NCBI GenBank assembly: GCA_934045075.1
Contig: OW203736.1
Location: forward strand, 21,553,805 to 21,617,804
Origin: Yponomeuta sedellus
Lineage: Eukaryota; Arthropoda; Insecta; Lepidoptera; Yponomeutidae
Reading direction: 5' to 3'
DNA length: 64,000 nt
Shown: in pieces, positions 54,995 to 64,000 of the stretch
Numbering within the stretch: the first letter of the stretch is position 1
Layout of the letters: each line of letters begins with the position of its first letter
The notes under the pieces: generated by a model
What the model saw: only the letters and a program-made list of their open reading frames with translations
Database searches by the model: none
What the model was told of the DNA's origin: nothing
Program-made: the position numbers and the translations under genes

Positions 54995-55260
54995 TACGTA
55001 AGCTGTGTGGTGTCGGCCTAGAGAATAACACCAACCCAAATTCTTCCCGCGGATGTCGTAAAAGGCGACTGAGGGACACAAACCGGGGGGTGGGCAGCAG
55101 CGCCCCCTGCAGTACAATTCCACCGAACTGCGATCCCCAACCCGCACGCCCAGCGTGGGGATCATGGGCATTACCCCTTATGATAGCACAACGTAGCGCT
55201 CTTTAGGGGAGGGCTATGTCCAGCAGTGGACTAGTATAGCCTGACGACGACGACGACGTA
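54995..55260 (+). repeat. Lepidopteran non-LTR 3' end and SINE-like tail
   Basis: 'ttcttcccgcggatgtcgta' + 'aaaggcgactgagg', 'cccacgcccagcgtgggga'-like 'acgcccagcgtggggatcat', and 'ggctatgtccagcagtggac' ending in gac repeats. These blocks are typical of repeat 3' ends in moths and butterflies. Confidence 0.65.
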
Positions 55261-55744
55261 CTATGTAAATGTTCGTGTGCATATTCCCCCGTACTTTTAA
55301 TATTTTGCACTACCGACCCAGCCGTTATACACAAACCAAAGATCGACTGGGAAAAAATGCTATTTAGCATCAAGTACGCCTTCGTGCCCAATACTACGAG
55401 TATGTGTTGTGTGCAATAAATAATTTTAATAATAACAATAGCATACATTCAACAATTTTTTTTGTACTAAGCGTCGTTTCATTTCTTAGTTAAATAAAAA
55501 AACAATTTTGTAAAATGTCGATAATGGAGCTGAATGCACGTTAACGATTATTTATTTAATTATTCACAATGTTCTTGTAACTTTACAGTAAACACCAAAT
55601 CGTTACAGAACTAAAGACAACCTCTCAATAATTATATTTTTAGTTGTATACCTATATATATATATATATATTGGCCTTTTTGCATCTACTTAATGAGATG
55701 ATTTATACAGCGTCCAGTGGTATCTTCACTCACACTAGATGGGT
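55261..55744. other. Spacer with TA run
   Basis: A TA run at about 55653-55670. Otherwise nothing. Confidence 0.35.
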
Positions 55745-55945
55745 ATACCTATTAAACGGGTTTAATCTCGATTATGTATTACGTAAAACGTAATACCCGG
55801 CCCAGTCTACCCGAGACCACGGCAACTGTAACGCTGCCGAAACGTCGGGAAATAAGGTTATTACGTTTTACCTAATAAATAATCGCGAATAGACGCGTTT
55901 AATAGATAACTATGTATGAGTACCTAAGCGAACCGAGTGATTGGA
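55745..55945. mobile_element. TIR MITE, family F
   Basis: 'ttaaacgggtttaatctcga', 'gagaccacggcaactgtaac', 'ttacgttttacctaataaat' and 'aatcgcgaatagacgcgttt': both ends and the core are present. Confidence 0.8.
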
Positions 55946-55974
55946 ATCAATCACTTAGTTAAGCAACAACATGC

Positions 55975-56320
55975 GCACCAGCAGTGGGGACATACAAGGG
56001 TTGATAACGATGTGCGGTCAGGTATAGGATGGGTGAGCATCCCGTGACTACCGCTAGTGGCATTTTTTCAAGCGCTTCCGTGCTTCGCAAGGCACGTTAA
56101 GCCGTTGGTGCCGGATGTCATACAATGGCAGTCGTTAAGCCATGTCAGAGGCCTTATGGGCGGCTTGATAACTTCTGCCAGTAAGGCCCGACACTGTCTT
56201 ACAATCCTCCACCAACCCGGACTTGGCCCCCGTAGTGGAGTATGGCCTAACCTTCCTGCGATGCAGGAAGAGACCCGTGCCCCAGCAGTAGGGACATACA
56301 AGGTTTGATAACGATGTGTA
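55975..56320 (-). repeat. Family D repeat, near complete, flanked by its own end
   Basis: The full reverse copy runs through 'gtgcttcgcaaggcacgtta', 'cagaggccttatgggcggct' and 'gcgatgcaggaagagacccg'. 'agggacatacaagg.ttgata' + 'acgatgtg' occurs at both 55985-56013 and 56290-56318, suggesting a tandem or dimeric arrangement. Confidence 0.78.
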
Positions 56321-56855
56321 CATATCGCAAATCATTAAGAAATACTAATTATATTTTTTTTACGTTTAAGTCATCTGTTTAAGACACATTGTACTTCTGT
56401 TCGTTGTCCCTAGCAAAGAAAATAAAATAAAAAGTCAACGTTACCCCAATTCACCTATAGCTATCATATTTCGCCGAGTTTCGCTTCGGAAACATTCAGC
56501 GTCTATCAGTTATTAAACTACCTATTAGGCAGTATTGCTAAATTTCGCATGCCTATGTAATTTAGCAGCAAACATTGAATTTTCCCGCGTAATTAAGTTA
56601 GCGGTGAACCATAATGTACAAGATAGACCGTGAGCTCTAGTGGCTAGCGACTTTCCAACGTTAATGTTGGCAAGTGTTAAACATAAGTGAAAGGAAACTA
56701 AAGAAAATGTTTATTACCAAACGATTTATGTTACATGCAGGTGGATTAATCATGATTAATCCTCAACTCAACTCCAAAAGGAATTATCAGAATCTACTCA
56801 GGGGTGTCCTGATCCAAGAAGATGAAACCTTCGGGCACCATTTTCATAACATAAC
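56321..56855. other. Spacer
   Basis: 'cgcaaatcattaagaaatac' at 56325 is a family F outer flank. Nothing else recognised. Confidence 0.4.
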
Positions 56856-57015
56856 ATTTACAGGCAGATACCCTGTGTCATGGGAACAGAAACAGCGACA
56901 TCGCAAACATGTACACATCCAAGACCTGGGGTTTTTTTTTGTCCCCAGCCGGGGTTCGAACCCGGGACCTCGTGCATGGTAAGTAGATGCGCTATCGTTG
57001 CGTCACAGATGTTTT
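56856..57015 (-). repeat. SINE-B copy with tRNA-like head
   Basis: On the minus strand: 'tgtgacgcaacgatagcgca', B box 'gggttcgaaccccggct', an A run, 'ccccaggtcttggatgtgta' and 'cccatgacacagggtatctg'. Confidence 0.82.
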
Positions 57016-57034
57016 ATATTATGTACATTAAACT

Positions 57035-57110
57035 TAATTACTTAAGGTAATTACGCTTTACCTATCTAATAAATAATCGCGATTAGACCCGTTAAATATA
57101 TTTGACCACT
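57035..57110. mobile_element. Family F MITE, right end only
   Basis: 'aaggtaattacgctttacct' + 'ctaataaataatcgcgat' + 'tagacccg'. The left half is missing. Confidence 0.7.
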
Positions 57111-57242
57111 TATACATAAACGAAGTTAGATCCAAGACGTTACTCATAAACAAGTTACACTTTACATACACACATCTAACTGGGTACCTAGACCGAAACG
57201 TGTACAAGAATCAAGCATAAATAAAAAGCATCACATTAAACT

Positions 57243-57680
57243 TGTTCGCGCGAGAATCGATCGCGCGACGTAATCATGAATCTGTGGTCATTCATTCATT
57301 ACTCATTTCGGCCCGGTGCCGTCGCTCGTGCCGCTCGCTCGCTACTAATTTATCCATCCATCTGCACACACATTCGCACGGTGACATACGCGCGTGATAA
57401 GTGCTCGAATTCTCGTGAGTTTAGAGACATTTTGGTGACCAAGAAACTTTATCAGCTCAAAGAACAATATATTGACAATATTAGACTATAAGTGAACAGT
57501 GCAGGAGTGTTCTCCGTGCGCTGGACGCATCAGCTCGTCCATCACCGCTCATCATCTGCCCAACAGCTAAAGCGAGCCATCATCCACCATCACCAAGTAA
57601 GTCCATTCACATCACTTCCCATTCCGCTCTCTCAACCAGCCCATCGTGAGGTAGACCTAGCCTACACTGGCTAACTACCA
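57243..57680 (+). repeat. BEL 5' LTR
   Basis: 438 bp, TG...CA. Contains the direct GA/CG motif 'cgcgagaatcgatcgcgcg'. A 71-codon frame inside recurs in the other LTR and is not a gene. Confidence 0.9.
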
Positions 57681-57806
57681 TTTTTGGTCTTCGAGCCGTT
57701 AATTGAACCGGCTACCCATCATACAGTCCACTTGTCATCCATTTTTGGTCTTCGAGCCGTCAATTGAACCGGCTACCCATCATACAGTCAACTAGTTATC
57801 ATTTTT
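57681..57806 (+). promoter_or_regulatory. BEL leader with primer-site region in tandem
   Basis: 'tttttggtcttcgagccgtt' right after the LTR is the usual place and type of the BEL/Pao primer site. The 60-61-bp leader unit occurs twice (from 57681 and 57742), and a third starts at 57802. Confidence 0.75.
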
Positions 57807-58074
57807 GGCTTGTACTTTCTTGGGCTTAAGGCCAGGAATAGCATGATGACCCAGAGCTGGTGGCATCTGTGGCCATGTAACATGGAGACACGTTCCAACA
57901 CATCTCAACCCTGCAGACTGTGCAAGCAGAGGTATTTCCGCACAATCACTGTTGACTCATCATCTTTGGTGGTCACCAGTATGGCTCAAGGAGTCTCCTG
58001 AAACATGACCACAGATGCCACCAGCTCTGGGTCATCATGCTATTCCTGGCCTTAAGCCCAAGAAAGTACAAGCC
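57807..58074. repeat. Inverted duplication inside the BEL element
   Basis: 'ggcttgtactttcttgggct' onward (57807-57878) is the reverse complement of 58003-58074 with about one mismatch. The right arm is genuine pol sequence and the left arm is the inverted copy. The 120-bp spacer shows no recognisable frame. Confidence 0.88.
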
Positions 58075-59594
58075 CATATAGCAGTCCCTGATGTGGACAC
58101 TGATCTGCTCACTCGTTTCAGCTCACTCGACAAGCTCGTTGGAGTAACAGCTTGTCTTAAACGCTTTCAATTTAATTGTCAGCACCCTAAAACTGCACGA
58201 CGTTCTGGTCCCCAGACTGCTAACGAGCGCGGAGACGCTCTGCTCTCTTGGATCCGCTCTGTTCAGCACAATGAATTTGCAGAGGATATTCATCGCTTGC
58301 AAACTAATAAAATATGCACAGTTCGACTCCAATGTCTCTCACCCTTCATAAAAGATGAACTCTTAAGAGTTGGAGGTCGACTCTCCAATGCTGCTATTAG
58401 GTATGACGCTTAACATCCGCTCATTCTGCCTAGTTAGAGTCCTCTCGTACACCTCATTATAGATCACTACCACAAAATACACTGCCATCCTGGCACAGAC
58501 ACTTTACACGCAATACTACGCCAGCAGTTCTGGATATTATCAGCACGTCGCGTTATCAGACATCGCGTTTTCAAATGTATTACTTGTTACCCACAGTCTA
58601 AGGCACCGGTAATGGCCGATCTGCCCATAGACCGAGTTACACCTCAACCAGAATTTAGTCAGGTATCAATAGACTTCGCAGGACCGTTTCTCGTCAAATC
58701 CAGCACGTTGCGAAGTGCCAAACTCTTGAAAGCGTGCTTTTGTATATTTGTGTGTCTCTCAAAAAAGGCGGTTCACTTGGAATCAGTCTCGTCGCTCAGC
58801 ACTGATGCCTTTCTCGCGACATTACAGAGATTTATTTCGCGTCGCGGTATTCCCGTTCTCATGCGCTCGGACTGCGGTACTAATTTTGTAGGCGCTAGGA
58901 ATCAGCTCGTTGCAATTCAGAATTTCCTAGCTTCCAACGATGATGCAATCACACATAAGCTTAGCAATCAGCACATAACTTGGTTATTAAATCCACCTAC
59001 CGGACCTTGGTTCGGTGGTCTACATGAAACAGCAGTCAGATCTACAAAAAAACTGCTTTATCGCGTATTTGGTGAGCAACACCTCACGTTTGAGGAGTTT
59101 GCTACATTATTGACATGAATCGAGGCTGTGCTGAACTCTCGGCCTCTCTGCCCACTCTCTTCAGATCCCACAGAATTCGAAACTTTTACGGCAGGCCACT
59201 TCATAATTGGCCGTCCTCTTTCAGCTCTTCCCGAGACTTCATTTGATGATAGGTCTCTCTCAGCCCTTAAAAGTTTTCAACTCATTCAAGCACTTTCTCA
59301 GCGCTTCTGGACTCTCTGGACCAAATCCTACCTCCACACTCTCCAAACCCGCTCCAAATGGATCTCTCCTTCTTCCCCTCCGCAAATCAGCGAGCTCGTC
59401 CTCATCATGGAAGATTACATACCGCCTCTGCACTGGAAGAGAGGAAGAATCACTCGCCTCCTACCTGGAAAGGATGGCGTTGTAAGAGTAGTGGACCTGG
59501 ATACCAGCACAGGGACCCTTAGACGACCGGTCCTCAAGATTGCCAGGCTCCCACTAGCCATTGAAGATGGAGGATTTGGGCCGGCCCCCCAGGA
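58003..59594 (+). pseudogene. BEL/Pao pol remnant: tether, integrase and C-terminus
   Basis: One reading frame with three stops: TAA 58411-58413, TAG 58435-58437, TGA 59116-59118. Before them is the BEL-specific stretch 'LLTRFSSLDKLVGVTACLKR' ... 'RVGGRLSNA'. Then an HHCC finger (HYHKIHCH ... CITC), the core 'VSIDFAGPF' (Asp), 'RSDCGTNFVGA' (Asp), 'PWFGGLHETAV' (Glu), and 'IEAVLNSRPL'. The C-terminal domain contains 'LHWKRGRI' and 'GKDGVVRVVDL' and runs into the 3' LTR. RT and RNase H are deleted. Confidence 0.87.
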
Positions 59595-60031
59595 TGTTCG
59601 CGCGAGAATCGATCGCGCGACGTAATCATGAATCTGTGGTCATTCATTCATTACTCATTTCGGCCCGGTGCCGTCGCTCGTGCCGGTCGCTCGCTACTAA
59701 TTTATCCATCCATCTGCACACACATTAGCACGGTGACATACGCGCGTGATAAGTGCTCGAATTCTCGTGAAGTGATAGACATTTTGGTGACCAAGAAACT
59801 TTATCAGCTCAAAGAACAATATATTGACAATATTAGACTATAAGTGAACAGTGCAGGGTGTTCTCCGTGCGCTGGACGCATCAGCTCATCCATCACCGCT
59901 CATCATCTGCCCAACAGCTAAAGCGAGCCATCATCCACCATCACCAAGTAAGTCCATTCACATCACTTCCCATTCCGCTCTCTCAACCAGCCCATCGTGA
60001 GGTAGATCTAGCCGACACTGGCTAACTACCA
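59595..60031 (+). repeat. BEL 3' LTR
   Basis: 437 bp. It follows a purine-rich stretch ending 'ccccccagga'. Differences from the 5' LTR include 'gtgaagtgatagac' against 'gtgagtttagagac'. Confidence 0.9.
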
Positions 60032-60154
60032 AAACCGGTTGTAACTAAATCAGCAGCCTATGTAAGGTCTCATTCAGAGAATTGTTATGCTAATCCAATA
60101 CATTGAAACTTATAATAACATAATACGGAAGGTCGACAGACCGCAGTTTTTTAA

Positions 60155-60210
60155 AGCAGTATCAGACAGCCTTATTAATATAAGGCCGTCTGCTACTGCT
60201 AAAAAAAACA
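60155..60210. repeat. Hairpin-forming short element
   Basis: 'agcagtatcagacagcctta' against 'taaggccgtctgctactgct', flanked by T and A runs. Possibly the TIRs of a minimal MITE. Confidence 0.65.
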
Positions 60211-60519
60211 CGATTTCACTAAAACACTCGAAGGGGCGTTTTGTCTAATATGTAATTACGTCTTTCCCTTGTACAATCTCCACCACAAACCACCACAATT
60301 TTTGTTAGCGTTTTTGGAGTTTCTAAAGAGATAATGTATTTATTAAAAAAAAACGGAAGATAAAAATTATCAACAACCCGACTGCTGAGCATTAACTGCA
60401 AAGCAGGCGCGACCAACCTAGGTACTCCGTAAGGAGTTACATTGGGGAATTTGAATCCCAAGCTAAGCAGTATTTTTTATTTCTGAAATTTAATGATTTT
60501 TTTTATTTATGCTGTTTTC

Positions 60520-60805
60520 TTATGACGCTGAAATTTTGCACAGAGGGTCTATATGTAATGTAGGCAAGGAATAAGACCGGATTTTTTAAACCCCTAAGGG
60601 GGCGAAAAAGGTTGCTTAAATTTGTATGGGAGGTATACAGAATGTTGTCTTATTTTCTTGAAACTTAAAATAAACACAACTGATTGAACACGTGTTTCGC
60701 CGTTTTTCTAAATTTAGCCCTTAAGGGAGTGAACGGGGTTGCAAAATTTTGTTCCTTGAATCTTTTCCACGCGGACGGAGTCGCGGGCAAAAGCTAGTCT
60801 CTCAT
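60520..60805 (-). repeat. Non-LTR 3' tail-like repeat
   Basis: On the minus strand from 60800: 'agcttttgcccgcgactccg' + 'tccgcgtgg', a block seen at the ends of many insect CR1/RTE-like copies, then 'ggctaaatttagaaaaacgg'. No ORF. Confidence 0.55.
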
Positions 60806-61119
60806 ATTATTATAACCTGCTATAGCTGACTTTTCCTGTTTTAAAATTCACGAGTTCAAGCTGGATGGCTAGTATGGCGTTATTGTTTTGACCTAGTGTC
60901 GTTGATAAGCCGAAGATATCGTCAGTTATGTCATGCCTGTTATCAGCACAACGAATTGTCTAAACTTAAAAAGAAAAATATATGATCATCACATATTTAA
61001 ACAAAAACACGTAGTAAACTAATATTTTATAATTTTCAAAATAAAAACAGTTTGTAAATCCGTACAATGGAAGTAAGTCTATTTGAACGCCGGAAATTGA
61101 AGTGCCGTACCGGGCTACC

Positions 61120-61220
61120 CGGTACCGGCGACGCTTATGAACGTTGATGAAGCGAAGGTGATCTGTCAAGATCGTGGCAAGTGGCCTATCACTCTGGGAT
61201 AAAGGCGTGAGGTTATGTAT
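61120..61220 (-). repeat. Family E fragment
   Basis: 'atgaacgttgatgaagcgaa', 'ggtgatctgtcaagatcgtg' and 'ataaaggcgtgaggttatgt'. Confidence 0.78.
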
Positions 61221-61717
61221 GTATGCGGATGGACATTACATTTGTGCTATGATGCGGTGTGTAATATCATCTGTCGAGCAAATCCTTATACAATGGCGTG
61301 ATGATTGGTCAACTATCAACGCGATGTATCTTGTCGATGTCAATTGCGAGCAGATTTTACTTCAATGATGACATTATTGCCACATTTCCTTTCATCCGCA
61401 CCGTCGACAATATTATCAAACTCTACACGCGTGTTCTTGACGAGGTTATGGACAAATTAGCAACCGAAACAAAATGTTCGATCTTTCATATCGGAAAATC
61501 ATTTAAGACAGTAGAGTTGATTGAAAATTGTTGACTGCTGTGTGCAGCAAAACAAAGTTATGATTAACAAACAGAACTGTATTCTAACTTAAGATAATAT
61601 GCAAAGATGCCGATACGGTCGGCCCAAGACTGGAAGAAGAAGAAGAAGAAATAAATTTATTTCATTTTAGACTGGGAAAGTTGGAGAACCATGAGATGTA
61701 CTGCAGTGGGCGTCAAA

Positions 61718-61986
61718 TGATTGATGATGAAGCGGTTTTGGTCAGTAATATATTTTTTCCTGTCAGGTCAATATAGGGTCAGGTGACAGTGTTATCGACC
61801 CGCTGCGTTATATTGATAACGCAGCGGGTCGATAACACTGTCACGCGTGAGCAGTTTTTGTACGTTCTCCCTCGAAACCTTAATTTGAACCTCGAAAATA
61901 GCTTTAATAAAAAGAGTTTATTAGACCCTATATTGACCTGAAAGGAAAAAATATATTACTGACCAAAACCGCTTCATCATCAATCA
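61718..61986. repeat. Nested inverted repeats
   Basis: Outer arms 61718-61780 and 61924-61986 (63 bp, one mismatch). An inner perfect 28-bp-arm hairpin is at 61784-61811/61816-61843 ('tgacagtgttatcgacccgc' + 'tgcgttat'). The outer left arm contains the RTE-type tail 'gggcgtcaaatgattgatga'. Confidence 0.9.
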
Positions 61987-62185
61987 TACGGTAGTATAGA
62001 CATCTTAATTAAAAAGCTCTATTTACGTGATAATTTTTATACGAGACGACATACTACATATTTGACCCCCCAAAATATCGTTAACTAACTCTTTTCGTTT
62101 GTCCTTATATATTTAATAGATTTACACATTTCGTAACTATCCTCCTAACCCCTGAAGGTAAAACTATTCCGAATCTTCTAAAAGT

Positions 62186-62307
62186 AAAAAGTATACATTG
62201 AACATGAAAATAATCTCAAAATAGTTACGGAAAAAATACTCCAGAGGTCGAGTATTTTTTCCGTAACTTTTTTGAGATTATTTTTTATGTTCAATGTATA
62301 CTTTTTA
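62186..62307. repeat. Inverted repeat with about 56-bp arms
   Basis: 'aaaaagtatacattgaacat' through 'cggaaaaaatactc' against its complement from 62250, with an 8-bp spacer and a few mismatches. Confidence 0.88.
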
Positions 62308-62754
62308 CTAATAGTCAGTTTTCCACATCTCCTACTCTTAAAGTTAATTGGAAAGTTAATTATGATGTTCTATGTATAGGACGCCGGGGCTTAGGAGGCT
62401 ATGTTTTTGTGCCTGGGCCTTCAAGGGTCGACGTAATCAATCATTGTAATGTAATGTTTTCTTTCAGTTGACCTAGCATATCCGTTGTGGTGTCGTTTGC
62501 ATAAATAATAAAGTAACTGGAGCTAAAAAAATGGACGCTAAATAAATGTCCGAGTTACGACCTCGATAAATTGACATTGTAAAGTTCTACATTTTGGATT
62601 CGTATTGGCATACTACACTTGGGAACAAGATATAAGAGGGAGTAAGAAAATAAGTAACCTTTACCGGCGAAACTTTATTCACACGTAGGTTGCCTAAGGT
62701 AATAGGATATAATCTTATCAATTGAAAATCACCACCGCCAAAGGTTTCATTAAT

Positions 62755-63085
62755 CTGAGGGTTTATCACGTCCACTACCATGCAAGAGGTCCCTGGTTCG
62801 AACCCCGGCTGGGAACAAAAAAAATCCCCTAGATCTTGGATGTTTACTTTGAAAAGACTAAGTTTCGAGTTTTTTTGTGTATTTTTTCTCAAAAACGATC
62901 TAGATTTTGAAATGGACACCTAGTTTGAATTGTAACGTTCATTAAGCCGCAGTTTCTGCGCTACTTTGAATAAAACCTTTTCATTTCATCACATGTTTGT
63001 GATGTCGTTGTTTCTAGTTCCCACGACACACGATACCCAGGGTGGGGCTAGAAGCAATATATGTGCCTGTATGTAAATGGTATGT
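62755..63085 (+). repeat. SINE-B copy split by a short insertion
   Basis: Head with B box 'ctggttcgaaccccggctgg', an A run and 'tagatcttggatgtttactt'. It is interrupted by about 145 bp (62848-62992, the repeat also at 27.1 kb, ending 'tgaataaaaccttttcattt'), then resumes 'acatgtttgtgatgtcgttg' to 'gaagcaatatatgtgcctgt'. Confidence 0.8.
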
Positions 63086-64000
63086 TACTATACCGGCCAG
63101 TTCATTTTTGATGCAATACGGGCATGCGATCGGTTAAAATCAGAACGTGATCTGTGGATGTTGACATTAACATTTGACTCCTTCATGCTAAGAGGAATAT
63201 TATACTGTTTATAAAACTATTTAAAAACAATATGTACAAGAATACTTTTGCTGTAGGACTCATTATTCAAAAGCTTGGTGGGTCGGAGATTAGAACGTAG
63301 CAATATTCACATTAAAAGTGGGTAGGTAAAGGTTGCAAAGACAGACATGTAGACAATTTTATAACGCGTTAATACAGAATCTAAGCCCGAACATTTACGA
63401 CCGATAACAACACAAATATTATAAACAGACAGAGCGGGAAGACGTACATACAACATTTACTACCCGCAAGAAAGTCGTTATTGACCACGTCGAAAAAGAT
63501 TAGTTCAGCGTGTCATAATTCGCCCTACAGACAATCTTCCCGCCCTGACCTTACTTGCCAATAATAAAACATATCTATTACGCACTTTCGCTTGAACGAC
63601 AATATTATGGGTAAACATGAGACACTAAATGAAGCTCTAGAACTTGTGTATAAGCTTGACTATCATGGATTCTATTCCCAGTGGGCGCTGCCGAATTCGA
63701 TTCACAGAAATGGCGTCAGTGTCAGTGTTTTACCATGTTTATGATCGACTATCATAGCAGAAGATACAGGACAAGTAATTATATTGTGTGGACAAATGAG
63801 TGAATCCTTCTTCGTTATTTGCTGTTAAGTTTACAACTTTTCGCATTATGTATAAAACCTGTTATAGGACCTACATCTGAGTGCTTAGTGCGAGTTTTTT
63901 AACTACTCGATCGCGTTAACGTAAACTCATATTTCTTTGGCATCGAGGAAGCGCCACCTAGCGACAAGTATGGAAATTAAAATTGCTGAGTGCGAGTTGT
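63086..64000. other. AT-rich sequence to window end
   Basis: No exon, RNA gene or known repeat recognised. Confidence 0.4.

Larger units (their letters stand above)
57243..60031 (+). mobile_element. BEL/Pao LTR retrotransposon, internally deleted and degenerate
   Basis: LTRs 57243-57680 and 59595-60031 start TGTTCGCGCG and end CTACCA. They differ at about ten positions plus a small indel, so it is much older than the provirus at 2.4 kb. Flanks AAACT and AAACC could be a mutated 5-bp target duplication. The internal part is only 1.9 kb: gag, protease, RT and RNase H are gone. The integrase region remains with three stops. BEL/Pao assignment rests on the integrase motifs and the leader. Confidence 0.88.

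Noticed and set aside
57276..57491. 71-codon gene, repeated at 59628-59843
   Set aside because: It lies entirely within the BEL LTRs and recurs only because the LTR is duplicated.

Overview
The window is animal nuclear DNA and almost certainly lepidopteran (moth or butterfly). Coding exons are short and split by phase-consistent introns. Nearly all remaining recognisable sequence is transposon-derived: tRNA-headed SINEs with the body typical of Lepidoptera (a 'gtgaaggaaaacatcgtg' core and a 'cagcagtggga' tail), Jockey/CR1-group LINEs, an errantivirus-like provirus and a BEL/Pao element. There is no bacterial operon, no CRISPR array and no convincing functional tRNA or rRNA gene.

Layout. 1-1.4 kb: a perfect 126-bp-arm palindrome belonging to a tRNA-like retroposon (called SINE-A here) and an antisense reverse-transcriptase fragment lying between two SINE-A pieces. 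1.66-2.39 kb: a TIR MITE, then a CpG-rich block dense in hairpins. 2.39-5.43 kb: an errantivirus-like provirus with LTRs identical by eye, a 4-bp target duplication, the PBS, the end of integrase and a long env frame; gag, protease, RT and RNase H are gone. 5.5-10.05 kb: a nearly complete LINE (PHD-like/coiled-coil/FP-like ORF1; endonuclease-RT ORF2 with two frameshifts and altered catalytic motifs). 11-15 kb: SINEs, a TIR element with a nested insertion, and perfect short palindromes. 15.5-18.6 kb (minus): three exons of an unidentified gene joined in compatible phases, followed by two decaying tandem copies of its last exon. 19.6-25 kb: a SINE-A cluster. 28.5-37.2 kb (minus): five C-terminal exons of a GLYR1/NDF (N-PAC) homologue. 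A 50-bp minisatellite of about 19 units lies just beyond its stop codon, and its introns are full of retroposons. 38-57 kb: mostly unrecognised AT-rich sequence with scattered repeats. 57.2-60.0 kb: a degenerate, internally deleted BEL/Pao element carrying a 72-bp-arm internal inverted duplication. 60-64 kb: repeat tails, two long inverted repeats and a split SINE.

Two host genes are visible, both on the minus strand and both incomplete at their 5' ends. The GLYR1-like protein belongs to a chromatin-associated pseudo-dehydrogenase family. The other is a short, Pro/Lys/Arg-rich protein I could not identify. Everything else is mobile DNA or its debris.

The most unusual signal is SINE-A. Its tRNA-like part is not at the 5' end, and most of its copies carry an inverted piece of their own 3' end on the left. 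In four of these, as in one simply truncated copy, the whole unit is bracketed by one short target-site duplication, so each compound structure was inserted in a single event.
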